Origin: Zanthoxylum bungeanum | Lineage: Eukaryota; Streptophyta; Magnoliopsida; Sapindales; Rutaceae | NCBI GenBank assembly: GCA_019454045.1 | Contig: SKCR01038891.1 | Span: 62,001-126,000 of the forward strand | DNA: 64,000 nucleotides | Direction of reading: 5' to 3' | In this document: positions 36,240 to 45,720 of the stretch, one piece after another | Numbering within the stretch: the stretch's first letter is position 1 | Layout: every line of letters starts with the position of its first letter | Translations under genes and position numbers: made by a program | Notes under the pieces: generated by a model | The model's database searches: none | Told to the model about the DNA's origin: nothing | The model's input: only the letters and a program-made list of their open reading frames with translations

Positions 36240-36500
36240 TTAATTATTGATGATGAGTATGATGTGTTATGATTTTGATATGATATTAGTAAGATTTCTC
36301 TGATGTATTTCGTCTGGCGTGATTTGATATGGCTTGGATTCGATACAGATAAAGTGAATCCTATGTGATCTAACGTGATATGATTTTATGAGATTTGGTG
36401 TGATATGAATGGATTTGTTATAGATTGAATGATTTCATATGATTTGACGTTATTTGAATTAATATGTTCTGATCTGATATGGTTTGATCTGATTATGATT
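36240..36500. repeat. Degenerate TGATATG/TGATTTG repeat
   Basis: Irregular heptamer-like TGATATG, TGATTTG and TGATCTG units. It looks like a worn simple repeat and has no coding potential. Confidence 0.6.
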
Positions 36501-36775
36501 TGATATGTCTGAAATCTTCTAGATGTATGAGTTTTGATAGATTCTATTTTTGTATGATTGAAATTCATTTGATGTTCGAGTTCTGATGTGATTGTGATGA
36601 TGTGTTGACCTATGCTTTAACTTGAATTTGATATAATGTGATGCGGTCTGTTCCGAACAGAATGTGTGACTTTCGACGATGTTTAGAGTAAGATAGCTTT
36701 TGTATATGGATAAGATGGTTTTCGTATATTCGTTTCGTTTCAAATGATCAGACGTAAGGACAAGGGAAATTGTGA

Positions 36776-36823
36776 GGACAAAATTTTTATTAGGAGAGGT
36801 GAATGTAATATCCCGAATTTATT
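36776..36823 (+). promoter_or_regulatory. Candidate polypurine tract before an LTR start
   Basis: GAGGACAAAATTTTTATTAGGAGAGGTGA directly precedes TGTAATATCCCG. This arrangement is typical of the 3' end of chromovirus internal regions. The same position could equally be the left edge of the Tat-B LTR. Confidence 0.35.
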
Positions 36824-36939
36824 TCAGAATATTTTTGGAAGGTTTGTACATGGGCACCATTTGAAAGTTTGGAAATTAAGTTGCAGAGTTAAATGTCGGA
36901 ATGAAAAGAAACTCCAAATAATTCAGAGAACATCAAAAT

Positions 36940-38470
36940 CCCGACCAGACATATCCTATGTCTGACCAGACCTCTTCCAGATGCTAACATCCGGCCAGAC
37001 ATTACCTATGTCCGACCAGACCTCTATCAGCTGACCAGATATATATTTGAAATCCTAAATCCGACTAGACATGTATTGAGCTGCAATTATCCAGTGAAGT
37101 AGTTGGATTAAACCAAACTACTAAGGGGATTTACTTCAGGATTTATTTTATTATTAGTATCGTTATTATCTTGTCAATACTAATGTCTATGAAAAGCTAG
37201 TGAAAGTTAAAAAAATATAGAGGTAACAGAGTAAACAGTGAGAACAAAATGAAACACTGAGAGTTTTAAAACAGAGAGCCGAAAGAATCCATGGAGTTTA
37301 TACTCTTCCAGCACATGACTCAACAAACTAACTAATTTTCAAAGGCATTTTACGAGCCAAACATATTTAAGGTACGACCTGAGAACTTGAAGGCACATAT
37401 TTCTATTCGTTTTATAATACTGTTCTGACACAATATGTCTGACCAGATTTGACCTAATCTGGCTGGATATATATAAGTCAACACATATTCGGCCGTATAT
37501 GACTCTCTATTGGTATATAAGATGAAAACCCAGAAGTGAATTCCATAGCCGATTCCGAATGGACGGTAATATGGTCTGCACTCGGGATATAACTCCATGT
37601 ACCACAGGGAAATGATTATAAGAAAGGTCGATTTTACGTAACTAGTCTTCATTGTGTGATGTTGTTTTAATTTGTTGATGCATGTTTCTGTATGTAGTTA
37701 CATGTAGATAGTCCGGTTATGCGTTTATCCTATTCCTGTTTGACCCATGTCTTGTTGCTTTTATTCTGATTCTGTAATTATTTATCTGCTCTCATTGTTA
37801 TTCATGCATGTTATGTTTCTAATCCATAATTAATCTCTGACCAGACTTGTAATTAGTCCGGCTAAATATCAAGCAATATCCGGCAAAAAGTGAGTCTCAT
37901 CCTATCGTCTTTCTTTATTATTGAGCTATTTTATAGTCATTCATTTCCCATTGTGCTGTTATCTGCACATACTACTACCTTGTTATGCCTCTATTTATAA
38001 ATATCTGGCCATACTTCATGTAAGTGCAGTCGGACACGCATGGTATGAATAAAGTCCGGCCAGGCTTCTCCGAAGCCAGACCGGTAAAGCACACATTTAT
38101 TACATTCGCTTGTGGTTTTGATATTCTTGTACTACTATTTTTCTGGCTTACTGTCTCGGTAGAGTTTCATTGTTCTTGTTTTAATTGTTTTATTATTACT
38201 TTAACATTGTCTCATATGTCATTATTGCCATGCGTGTGTGACTCTGAGTTTCTAGCCTTTCTGGTTTACGCCACACGTCCGGCTAAACATTTCAAGTCCA
38301 TCAGAATATTTGTCTGACCATGTTCATGTCCGGCCAGGCTGCCATGTGTGTGTGACTATGAGTTTCTAGCCTTTCTGTTTTATGCCACATGTCCGGCCAA
38401 ACATTTCAAGTCCATCAGAATATCCGGCCGACCATGTTTGTGTCCAGTCAGGCTTCTACGAAGTCAGGCC
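36940..38470 (+). repeat. Dispersed TCYGRCCAGAC motif
   Basis: CCGACCAGAC, TCTGACCAGAC, TCCGGCCAGAC and relatives recur, with five within 36940-37040 and others near 37436, 37845, 38053, 38330 and 38445. The best copy, GTCTGACCAGAC (36960-36971), is an inverted repeat. The motif is not seen in the Tat-A or Tat-C LTRs. Confidence 0.6.
38227..38454 (+). repeat. 114-bp tandem duplication in the Tat-B LTR
   Basis: 38227-38340 and 38341-38454 are adjacent copies beginning GCCATG.GTGTGTGACT.TGAG and ending TCAGGCT/CCAGGCT, with scattered substitutions. Confidence 0.85.
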
Positions 38471-38853
38471 AGCGAGATATATGTTCTAATATACTTGTTT
38501 TACTACTGCTTTAATAATTCATTTTCTGCCTTTATTTTTTAATGAAAGCATTGTCATGTTATATAAACTACCGTGTTAATACATTATAAGATATGCAAAG
38601 ACTTCTTTTGATCATGTATATTATACTGCCATCAGTAAGGGACCATTTGGAATCTAAATGAGTTTAATGTTAGACCTTACGACATGTGTAGTGATGCCTT
38701 AAATCATTCCCAGTGTCTTATACTGGGTGACAATTCCTTTATTCTCTGATTAATCCCCCGTGGGCTATCCGTACTCTCTACGGGCTGTGAGCCCAACGGT
38801 GTCGTGGTCGTCGATGTCATAGGTATGGCGGTAAACCTCATTTCGATCCTACA

Positions 38854-38873
38854 GATGGTGACTCCACTGGGGA
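38854..38873 (+). promoter_or_regulatory. Primer binding site of Tat-B
   Basis: After the LTR end comes GA and then TGGTGACTCCACTGGGGA, matching the Tat-C site TGGCGACTCCACTGAGGA with a few changes. The TGG start fits pairing with the CCA end of a tRNA; which tRNA was not verified. Confidence 0.8.
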
Positions 38874-38956
38874 TAGAGAATCGGCCTTGAAAAATTACCT
38901 TGTAGTATCCATGGAAAGATTGAGGTTAACTCTGTCTTCATTTCTCTTGCATACCC

Positions 38957-39120
38957 TTCAAACCTCGATGGCGTTGTATATCGTGAAATCGCTTTCACTC
39001 ATGAGGGTGGATCACTATATAATGATAACCATCACTTGTTGGCACGTACCTATGTGTGTAAAAAAGGCTCTTTCATTGGTCGGTTGAACCATTGGGAATG
39101 GAGACTTAATTGTGAAAAGG
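38957..39120 (+). pseudogene. Leader ORF remnant shared by Tat-B and Tat-C
   Basis: In frame, the Tat-B sequence reads NLDGVVYREIAFTHEGGSLY..NHHLLARTYVCKKGS. Tat-C has TPDGIMYREVAFTKGGGSLC..NHHSLARILGYKKG in its leader. An additional ORF upstream of gag is known from Ogre-type elements; whether this is related is unknown. Function unknown. Confidence 0.35.
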
Positions 39121-39255
39121 CTTCGTAGATGAGAACCTAAGCCTGAACTCGGTATCAAGCCCACATGTAAGCCCATAGTTGCTTCCCTATAGGAATGAGC
39201 CTCTCTAGTGCTTGTCTTTGGGCCCTAATCATTTGAAGCCATTTAATCCCTTTCC

Positions 39256-39307
39256 CGTGGAGTGCAAACTTGTTGGGCCTTTTATTGGGACAAGTATATG
39301 TTCCATG
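39256..39307 (+). ncRNA. Leader stem-loop of Tat-B
   Basis: Arms 39256-39273 and 39290-39307 pair at 16 of 18 positions including four G-U pairs. The 16-base loop is TGGGCCTTTTATTGGG. The loop ends TGGGCC and TGGG are the same in the two Tat-C hairpins. A structured element of the genomic RNA is likely; its role is inferred only. Confidence 0.6.
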
Positions 39308-39758
39308 ATAATTTGGTGAACACTTTGAAATGTTGACGGGCTAACTTATATGAAAACCTTGATTGGCATTTGGACATCCTTAAATATTTTAAATGTTGCG
39401 TATTTCTTATGGCCCAAATGTGCTAAATGCATGAATCCAATACATGTATTAGTTTTCAACCAGAATGGTGCGTCTTGCTTTACTTCATTTGGACATCTTT
39501 AAATATTTTAAAGCTCATTCCAAATAATTGTGATTACTAAGGGTCAAATCTGTCACTTTTAAACAATGACATGATTAGGCTTTGTCTTTTAGCTAAGAGA
39601 ACGAGTTTGTGTACCCATATTGGTGCAGAAACCAAGCCAAACCTATGGAATATATTGGACTTACCACACGTCTCATGTATCACATGCATACATGCATCAT
39701 GCTAACACTTTTGAATGCAGCCATCATAGAAGCCCGTTGGATTAGGGAAAAGTCAGAA

Positions 39759-39832
39759 ATGGCCAACAGTGAAAATTCATGTATAGATCAGTTGGAAGCC
39801 AACATGAACAAGTTGCTGACCAGCTGCAGACC
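39759..39832 (+). pseudogene. gag: gag of Tat-B, piece 1 of 3
   Basis: Begins at ATG 39759 with MANSENSCIDQLEANMNK, aligning with the Tat-C Gag start MDASGSESSRMDQLETNITK. A one-base shift near 39812 moves the frame. It is cut at 39832 by Tat-C; the reading resumes at 52208. The last five bases AGACC are the left target duplication. Confidence 0.85.
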
Positions 39833-41984
39833 TGTAGGAGCGAAGCAGGATTTACCGCTATGCCTATGATGTTCAGCGACCATGACACTTTTGGGCTCGC
39901 AGCCCATAGAGAGTACATATTAGTCCGTTGGGGACTAAACCGGAGAATAAAAGAGTCGCCACCCAGCGTGAGCTAGGAAAGATTTAAGGCCGCACTCACC
40001 CCTCGCAATGGAAGACCTCAAACCGTTGGGTTTGAAATGGTCCCTTACTTATGCCAGTATAATGTACGGGTTCACACAATGATATAGTCAAGTCTTAATG
40101 CAATTCATGCATAACAGCGAATAAAAATGTAATAACATACCCAACCAAGATAATAATCACAATAACGTAGTTCCGAAAGCATATTAAGTTAAGAAATACG
40201 AGGTGTGATAACGAAAATTATAATAAACAATTCAATAGCAAATGATTCATTAAGATAAATGGAAAACAAAAGGGGGTCAATCACGCATATATGAGTATTT
40301 CCCGAGTGGCACGTGGAGTTGTATCCCAAGTACAAACCGCACTACCGTCCATTCAAATTCGGCTACGGAATTTACGTATGGGTTTCCATCCGATATACCG
40401 CAATGGATAATGACACACATAATTATCAATGCAATATGAACAAACATAAAAAAATATAACCATGCATATACGGCTAATCATCAACATGAACAAACATAAA
40501 CAAAATAAAGGCGAAATAATAAAATAACAATAAAAGTGAATAAAAATAAGGAACAAAATGCCTACTAAACCGGAGAATTAAGAAGTCGCCACCCAGCGTG
40601 AACTGGGAAAGATTTAAGGCCGCACTCACCCCTCGCAAGGGAAGACCTCAAACCATTGGGTTCGGAATAGTCCATTACCTATGCCAGTATAATGTACGGG
40701 TTCACACAATGGTATAATCAAGTCTTATGCAGTTCATGCAAGGTAATTCAAATAAACACAAATTTACACACCCATAAATATTAATAGAAATAATATGGCT
40801 CCAACCAAAGATATAATTAAATCATTCATGCATAATATAAGGCGAATGATTAATGAAATAAAATAATATAAACGATGTAAAATATAAAGAAGGGGAAAAG
40901 TATAACGTAATATAAATGATTAACCACACACGCATAATGCAAAATGAATAACTAAAGAAGTAAAAATGCATAAAATATAAAGAAAGAGGTCGACGCATAT
41001 ATGAGTATTTCTCGAGTGGCACGTGGAGTTGTATCCCAAGTACAAGCCGCACTACCGTCTATTCGGATTCAGCTACGGAATTTACGTCTGGGTTTCCATC
41101 CGATATACCGCAAGGGATAATAACATACATAATCATCAATGCAATGTGAATGGACATAAAAAATAGACACGAGATACTATAACAATGCATATGCGTATAA
41201 TCATCAACATGACCAAAGATAAACAAAATAAAGGTGAAATAATAAAATAACGATAAAGGTGAATAAATAAATAAAAGAAAGATAAATAAAAAATGCCAAA
41301 GAAGAAATGTGACCAGAGATTTGGCCATCTTTGATGTAGGACTTCGCATACCTGGCTGGACGTATTTCACGTCCAGCCAGGCACGCAGCGTCCAGAACTA
41401 TAAATACTGTAAGGGTGCTCTCAAGTCTTACCTTTTAAGTTGTTTTCTCAGAAGTGTGTTAGGTCGTCGCCGGAAGGATTGAAGCTTGGTTTCAAGGTTT
41501 TGTTCGGTTTCTGGTTGCTGGTTCACTATTTCTGGTTGCTGGTTCACTGTTTCTGGTTCACTGTTTGCTGTTTCTAGTTTTCTGTTTGCTGTTTCTGGTC
41601 TCTGCTTCATGCTGGTTCGCTGTTTCTGGTCTCTGCTTCATGCTATTTCTGGTCTCTGCTTCACGCTGTTTCTGGTCTCTGCTTCACTCTGATCCTCCCG
41701 TCTTTTTTTCTCTTTTCTTTTCGTGATTCACTTCTTCTTTCCGTCATTCGGTGATTGCTCTTCTGTTTTATTTTTTTTCTTTTTGTCGTACGTTTTTTTT
41801 CCTCTCCCCCCTCTCTTTTTTAGTGATCCCCTAGGTTTTTCTCTCTCCAGTTTTTCGTTGTTTTTTCCTTCTTCTCATTCTTTTTTTTCTGTTGTTTTTC
41901 GGCGATTCTCCAAAGAATAAGAAAAAAAAAGCCTAATCCATACGAGGCTCATCATCGGGCTCATGAAAAAATACAATGTCTACA
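39833..41984 (-). repeat. 3' LTR of Tat-C (left copy) with internal duplication
   Basis: Starts TGTAGGAGCG and ends TGTCTACA on the plus strand. It is 573 bases longer than the right LTR because the segment from ACTAAACCGGAG to GTGAATAAAAAT is present twice, at 39939-40560 and from 40563 onwards. The junction is at 40560-40563. TG...CA ends and the target duplication confirm it as one LTR. Confidence 0.88.
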
Positions 41985-42003
41985 GTCACCCCCACTTTGA
42001 TGT
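41985..42003 (-). promoter_or_regulatory. Polypurine tract of Tat-C
   Basis: Minus strand CATCAAAGTGGGGGTGAC immediately before TGTAGACA. Confidence 0.85.
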
Positions 42004-42069
42004 GGCTTGTGCAGTGTGTGATAGTGACAAGCCTATCAAAGTCATGCATGCATTTTTTACTTACTTGAT

Positions 42070-42330
42070 CTGTCCTCATCCTCGAGGCTCTTTGCTCGTC
42101 CTCATTCCCGAGGTTGTTCTCTATTCTCGGAGTTCTTCTTCATTCTCGGAGTTCTTCGTCCTCATCCCCGAAGTTGCTTTGTTCCTCTCCATTATCGGAG
42201 TTCCTCTCCATTCTCGGAGTTGCTCATCCTCATTCCCGAGGTTGTTCCTCTCCATTCTTGGAGTTGCTCGTCCTCATTCCCGAGGTTCCTCTCCATTCTT
42301 GGAGTTGCTCATCCTCGCCGCTTCAAAGCC
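42070..42330 (-). repeat. Minisatellite block 1 of Tat-C
   Basis: Plus-strand units of CTCGTCCTCATTCCCGAGG and TTCCTCTCCATTCTCGGAG type, the complement of the GGGAATGAGGACGAG units of Tat-A. Confidence 0.85.
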
Positions 42331-42508
42331 TGCGAATACAAAAATTATGTGTATGCGACATATGTGCATGTATGCATGGATGCATTCCCTATTCCGATGA
42401 GGTTTCTTTGTCCTATTGGCTTGATGTCATCCTGTGATTAGGCATTCCTTGCGCTAGAGGGTTTTTCTTCATCCGTTTAGGAATCCTTTTGGCCTTTGTG
42501 CCCTTTGG

Positions 42509-42518
42509 CTATAAAAAG
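42509..42518 (+). promoter_or_regulatory. TATA box in front of the antisense ORF of Tat-C
   Basis: CTATAAAAAG lies 80 bases upstream of ATG 42598, on the strand opposite to gag-pol. The pyrimidine-rich start-like sequence TTTCCTTCTTCCAATTCTCC follows at 42548. Good position for a core promoter; activity not shown. Confidence 0.55.
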
Positions 42519-42597
42519 CTTTGGTCGCCCCCTAGGCATGCTTACCGTTTCCTTCTTCCAATTCTCCTCTGGTGATTACTCAGTTCTCTTTGGTTCT

Positions 42598-42954
42598 ATG
42601 GCTCAAGATCCCGTTGTGTCCCTTATTCGCGGGGTGGTAGACTAGTCATCCCCAGACCTGGCTCAACTTTCTACTTTCCGCTACCTGCACCGGGTCTAGG
42701 TGGATTGCGCCTTTTTGAAAGCGGCCTCATCCTTTTGGGATATTGAAAATCATGTCTTTCGATTCCTAGATTTCGAAATATGCCCTCTCCCTGAGGAGTT
42801 TGCGGCCATTCTCGGCTTGCATTTTTCCCATACTACCTTTCCGACGATGCCGCATTTCCAATGTCAATACCCTCGGGAAGCCTCCGAAGCTTTCCTTGTT
42901 TTGCAGGTTTATTCTATCTTTTGCCTAAGCTGTTCTTTCAGATTTTCAACTTAG
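42598..42954 (+). pseudogene. Antisense ORF (DUF7745 / plant-mobile-domain-like) in Tat-C
   Basis: One frame from ATG 42598 to 42954, broken only by two TAGs (42643, 42697), both explainable as TGG-to-TAG. After the second stop it reads FLKAASSFWDIENHVFRF, then LDFEICPLPEEFAAILGL. This F-W-D...F-x-F...P-x-x-E-E-F-x-x-I-L-G pattern resembles the N-terminal region of plant DUF7745 / plant mobile domain proteins. A TATA box lies upstream and an AATAAAG downstream (43480). Additional ORFs in either orientation between pol and the 3' LTR are known in Tat elements. The frame ends around 42905-42954 near a TTTTGCAG|GT sequence; the downstream coding part is unclear. Confidence 0.6.
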
Positions 42955-43094
42955 CGGATTTCTCTATCTTGCCTGAGTCGCCTTTTCAGGTTTTCAACTC
43001 AGCGAGCTACAAATTTTTCTTTTTTTCTTTTCTGGTTGCAAGAGAAGTTAAGACTTATTGTTCCTCCTCCGGCTACTGTCTTTATTTCTTGTGG

Positions 43095-43290
43095 CCTTTG
43101 GCATCACCTTGCTCGTCCTCATTCCCGAGGTTCCTCTCTATTCCTGGAGTTCTTCGTCCCTATTCCCGAGGTTGCTATATTCCTCTCCATTCCCGGAGTT
43201 CGTCTCCATTCTTGGAGTTGCTCGTCCTCATTCCTGAGGTCCCTCTCCATTCTTGGAGTTTGCTCATCCTCGCCGCTTCTTGGACCATTT
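43095..43290 (-). repeat. Minisatellite block 2 of Tat-C
   Basis: The same unit type as 42070-42330 (CTCGTCCTCATTCCCGAGG, CTCTCCATTC..GGAGTT), separated from it by the antisense ORF. Two blocks of one minisatellite around the ORF suggest a duplication or an insertion into the array. Confidence 0.85.
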
Positions 43291-43479
43291 ATAGACTAAA
43301 TGGTCTCAATGCCGAATGTGGCCCGTCGCTGACCTAGGGCCTCCCAACGCTCCTTCTCCTAGATCTCCTGACCTTGGTCCAGCATCTAAGAAACAAAAGA
43401 CGTGATTTGTAATTACTTGACTCTAATATTTCCCGGTTAGCTGTGATTTATGCAATCTATGAACATCTTGAACATTTGT

Positions 43480-43486
43480 TTCAATA
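43480..43486 (+). terminator. Possible poly(A) signal for the antisense unit
   Basis: AATAAAG within TTTCAATAAAGGCATTTGCA, about 530 bases past the last open codon of the antisense frame. It is in the right order after TATA and ORF, but such hexamers are common in AT-rich DNA. Confidence 0.35.
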
Positions 43487-43569
43487 AAGGCATTTGCATT
43501 ACTTCTTAGTACATATGTAGGAAATAATTGCATTGCAAGGATACCTCTGTCGCTAACTGTTCCTCACAG

Positions 43570-44640
43570 ATTTTACAATTAACCATTTTTCTTGCTCACT
43601 CATGCTCTATATTTTGTTTGGGCTGTCCTTTGCGGATTTTCAACCCAATGAGCCTTTTTTCTGATCTTGGTGGGACACACCTTCTTGTTGAACGCCCTGG
43701 CCAACCTTTTCTGGTATAGCTGCATGTGGTGCAAGGCCTTTATCATTTTCTCATCCAGTAATGCTAGCTGTTCAAACCTCTGCGAGGCCCATTCCTGCTC
43801 AGGCAATCCTGCCTCTGCTAGTACTCGCATTGACTGTATCTCTATTTTCACTGGTAACACTGCCTCCATCCCGTAAACCAAAATATAGGGTGAGGCTCCC
43901 GTTGCCGTTCTCACCGAAGTTCTATACCCCCATAGGGAATACGGTAGTTTGTCAGCCCAATCTTTATAACTTTTCGTCATCTTAGCTAGTATTTTACTTA
44001 TGGTTTTGTTGGCCGCCTCCACCGCCCCATTAGCCTGTGGCCTGTAAGGTGATGATTTGTAATGCCCTATCCCGTACTTCTGCAACATCGCCTTTATTTC
44101 TCACTGAAATTGGACTCCATTGTCCGTCACTATGTGATGTGGCATTCCATATCAACATACTATATTACGGGCTATGAACTTGGCCATCTGCTTCGCCGTA
44201 ACATTACGGAATGACTAAGCTTCTACCCACTTCGAAAAATAGTCCACCGCCGCTACTATGAAACGATGTCCATTTGATGCATGTGGCCTGATTTCTTTAA
44301 TCATGTCAATACCCCACGCTGAGAAAGGCCATGGTTCTGACAGTCAATGCAATTCCGTATGCGGTAGATGGTTCAAGTTGCCGTGTGCCTGGCAATCGTG
44401 ACAGTGCTTCACCAGCTTTGCGCAGTCAGCTTCCATGGTCGACCAGTAAAATCCCTGTCTCACTATCTTGTGAGACAAATTCAAGCAATTCATGTACGGT
44501 CCACATACTTCAGCGTGCACCTCTTCCATCACCTTCTGAGACTCTTCTTTTCTTAAAAATTTCAGCTGAACGCCGTTGGCTTGTCTCTTGTACAGTTCTC
44601 CCCTCAAACTCATATACTGGGAAGCCAATTTCTGAATGGA
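43570..44640 (-). pseudogene. pol: Integrase of Tat-C
   Basis: Open pieces 44344-44628 and 43600-44088 with a broken middle. The zinc-binding region reads HAEVCGPYMN...HCHDCQAH; the second His of the HHCC set is Tyr, a C-to-T type change. The catalytic residues are visible: Asp in WGIDMIKEI, Asp in IVTDNGVQF (about 44125) and Glu in NGAVEAANK (about 44030). The C-terminal part reads WGYRTSVRTATGASPYILVY and GMEAVLPVKIEI. Stops in between are CGA-to-TGA and similar. Integration enzyme, now inactive. Confidence 0.9.
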
Positions 44641-44699
44641 TATTATGTATTTCTTACCGGCTCCTTATGGGAATTCCCCACGTTCTAGATACTGCAGAA

Positions 44700-45270
44700 T
44701 GTCGTAGTACTACGGCTTCCCATCGTCGACTTCTATTTCCAAGATTCTCTCTATCTCATAACTGGATCTGCTAGCTATTGTCAGCACAAGGGGTCTCATG
44801 ACCAGTTTTTCTGGGTTTTCCCAAGTTGCAGCTAGGGTGGCTAATGCATCCGCCATTTGGTTCTCTTCTCGTGGCAAGTGCTGGAATTTACAGTCGGGGA
44901 TAGCCTGTGCCAACTTCCTGAGATGGAGTAGGTAGGGTCTCAACCGGTCTTCCTTCAATTCCTATTCCCCTCGCATCTGTTGAACTACCAACATCGAGTC
45001 TCTATAAACTTCTACGTCCCTAGCTCATAGGGCTATCAGGGCTTTCAGTCCAAAGACATATGCTTCATATTCGACCATGTTGTTGGTTACTCCGAACGTC
45101 AACCTTTTGGCCATATGTAGGGTTTCTCTTTCGGAGTTTACTATCATAATTCCTATTCCTGCTCCTTTATAATTCACCGCTCCATCGAAATACATTTTCC
45201 ACCCCTGGAACGTTATGGCTTGAACCTCCTCGTATGGGAATTCGAACTTATACTGATCTCCTTCTATGGG
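44700..45270 (-). pseudogene. pol: Second (archaeal-type) RNase H of Tat-C
   Basis: Reads WKMYFDGAVNYKGAGIGIMI, then TNNMVEYEAYVFGLKAL, a stop at 45025, YRDSMLVVQQMRGE and finally FQHLPREENQMADALATLA (about 44850). These supply the D, E, D, D pattern of RNase H, separate from the one attached to RT. A duplicated RNase H of this kind is diagnostic of plant Tat elements. Confidence 0.82.
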
Positions 45271-45720
45271 TTGTAATGCCAAGAATTCCGCTACGGCTCG
45301 CCCTTTGATTACCTTAAAGGTGAGGTATTCTATATCAAACTCCGCTAGCAACACCAACCATCTGCCCAACTTCCCCACCAGTGAAGGTACTGACTGCAAA
45401 TACTTTAGGGGATTCTCCTTTGCTACCACTTGTATCTTATAGGATTGGAAGTAATGACGCAACTTTCGGGAAACCCATATTACCGCCAAACAGATCTTTT
45501 CCACCTCTTGATAGTAGGCTTCATACGGAAGCATCTTCTTACTGAGGTAGTAGACTGCATGTTCCACCCATGTCTCATCTGCCTGTACCATCATCGCCCG
45601 TAATGCTTCGGGTTCTATGGCCAAATACAACACCAAGGGTTTGCCCGGCCTTGGAGGTTTCAGGACGGGCGGTTTAACCAAGTATTCCTTGATTTTGTCA
45701 AAAGCTTATTGACATTGCCT
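45271..45720 (-). pseudogene. pol: RNase H of Tat-C (first domain)
   Basis: Part of open piece 45025-45681: VKPPVLKPPRPGKPLVLYLA, then HAVYYLSKKMLPYEAYYQEV-type sequence, LAVIWVSRKLRHYF and GRWLVLLAEFDIEY. This is the usual Ty3/gypsy RT-attached RNase H. Continuous within this stretch. Confidence 0.85.

Larger units (their letters stand above)
32847..36760. other. Decayed AT-rich sequence, partly chromovirus-LTR-like
   Basis: No gene is seen. The segment GCCCTCAGAATTTCGGTAAG (33338-33357), the repeated GGTGCTTGTAT..GGTCAT..CCATCTG..GGRCC block and the TTTCGCAGGTT segment (36012-36022) resemble parts of Tekay/Del-type chromovirus LTRs. A matching partner LTR was not found, so this is a loose assignment. 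A hairpin CCACCGTG/CACGGTGG is at 33028-33056. Confidence 0.35.
36824..38853 (+). repeat. 5' LTR of Tat-B (right end firm, left end tentative)
   Basis: The right end CGATCCTACA is followed by the primer site. Segments 37521-37615 and 38635-38853 are homologous to 32298-32392 and 32620-32846 of the Tat-A LTR, so at least 37500-38853 is Tat LTR. The left edge at TGTAATATCCCG is a guess: Tat-A and Tat-C LTRs start TGTAGACA. It contains many TCCGGCCAGAC-like motifs and a 114-base tandem duplication. Confidence 0.6.
38874..39758 (+). other. Leader of Tat-B
   Basis: Region between primer site and gag. It contains a decayed frame similar to one in the Tat-C leader (about 38957-39120) and a stem-loop at 39256-39307 with the loop TGGGCC..TGGG. 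The repeated CATTTGGACATC.TTAAATATTTTAAA at 39366 and 39487 marks a short local duplication. Confidence 0.7.

Noticed and set aside
41486..41920. Plus-strand frames with VSGCWFTVSG repeats and Ser/Phe-rich tails
   Set aside because: They come from the CTGGTTGCTG-type array and pyrimidine-rich tract in the Tat-C LTR; the same appears at 51602-52124.
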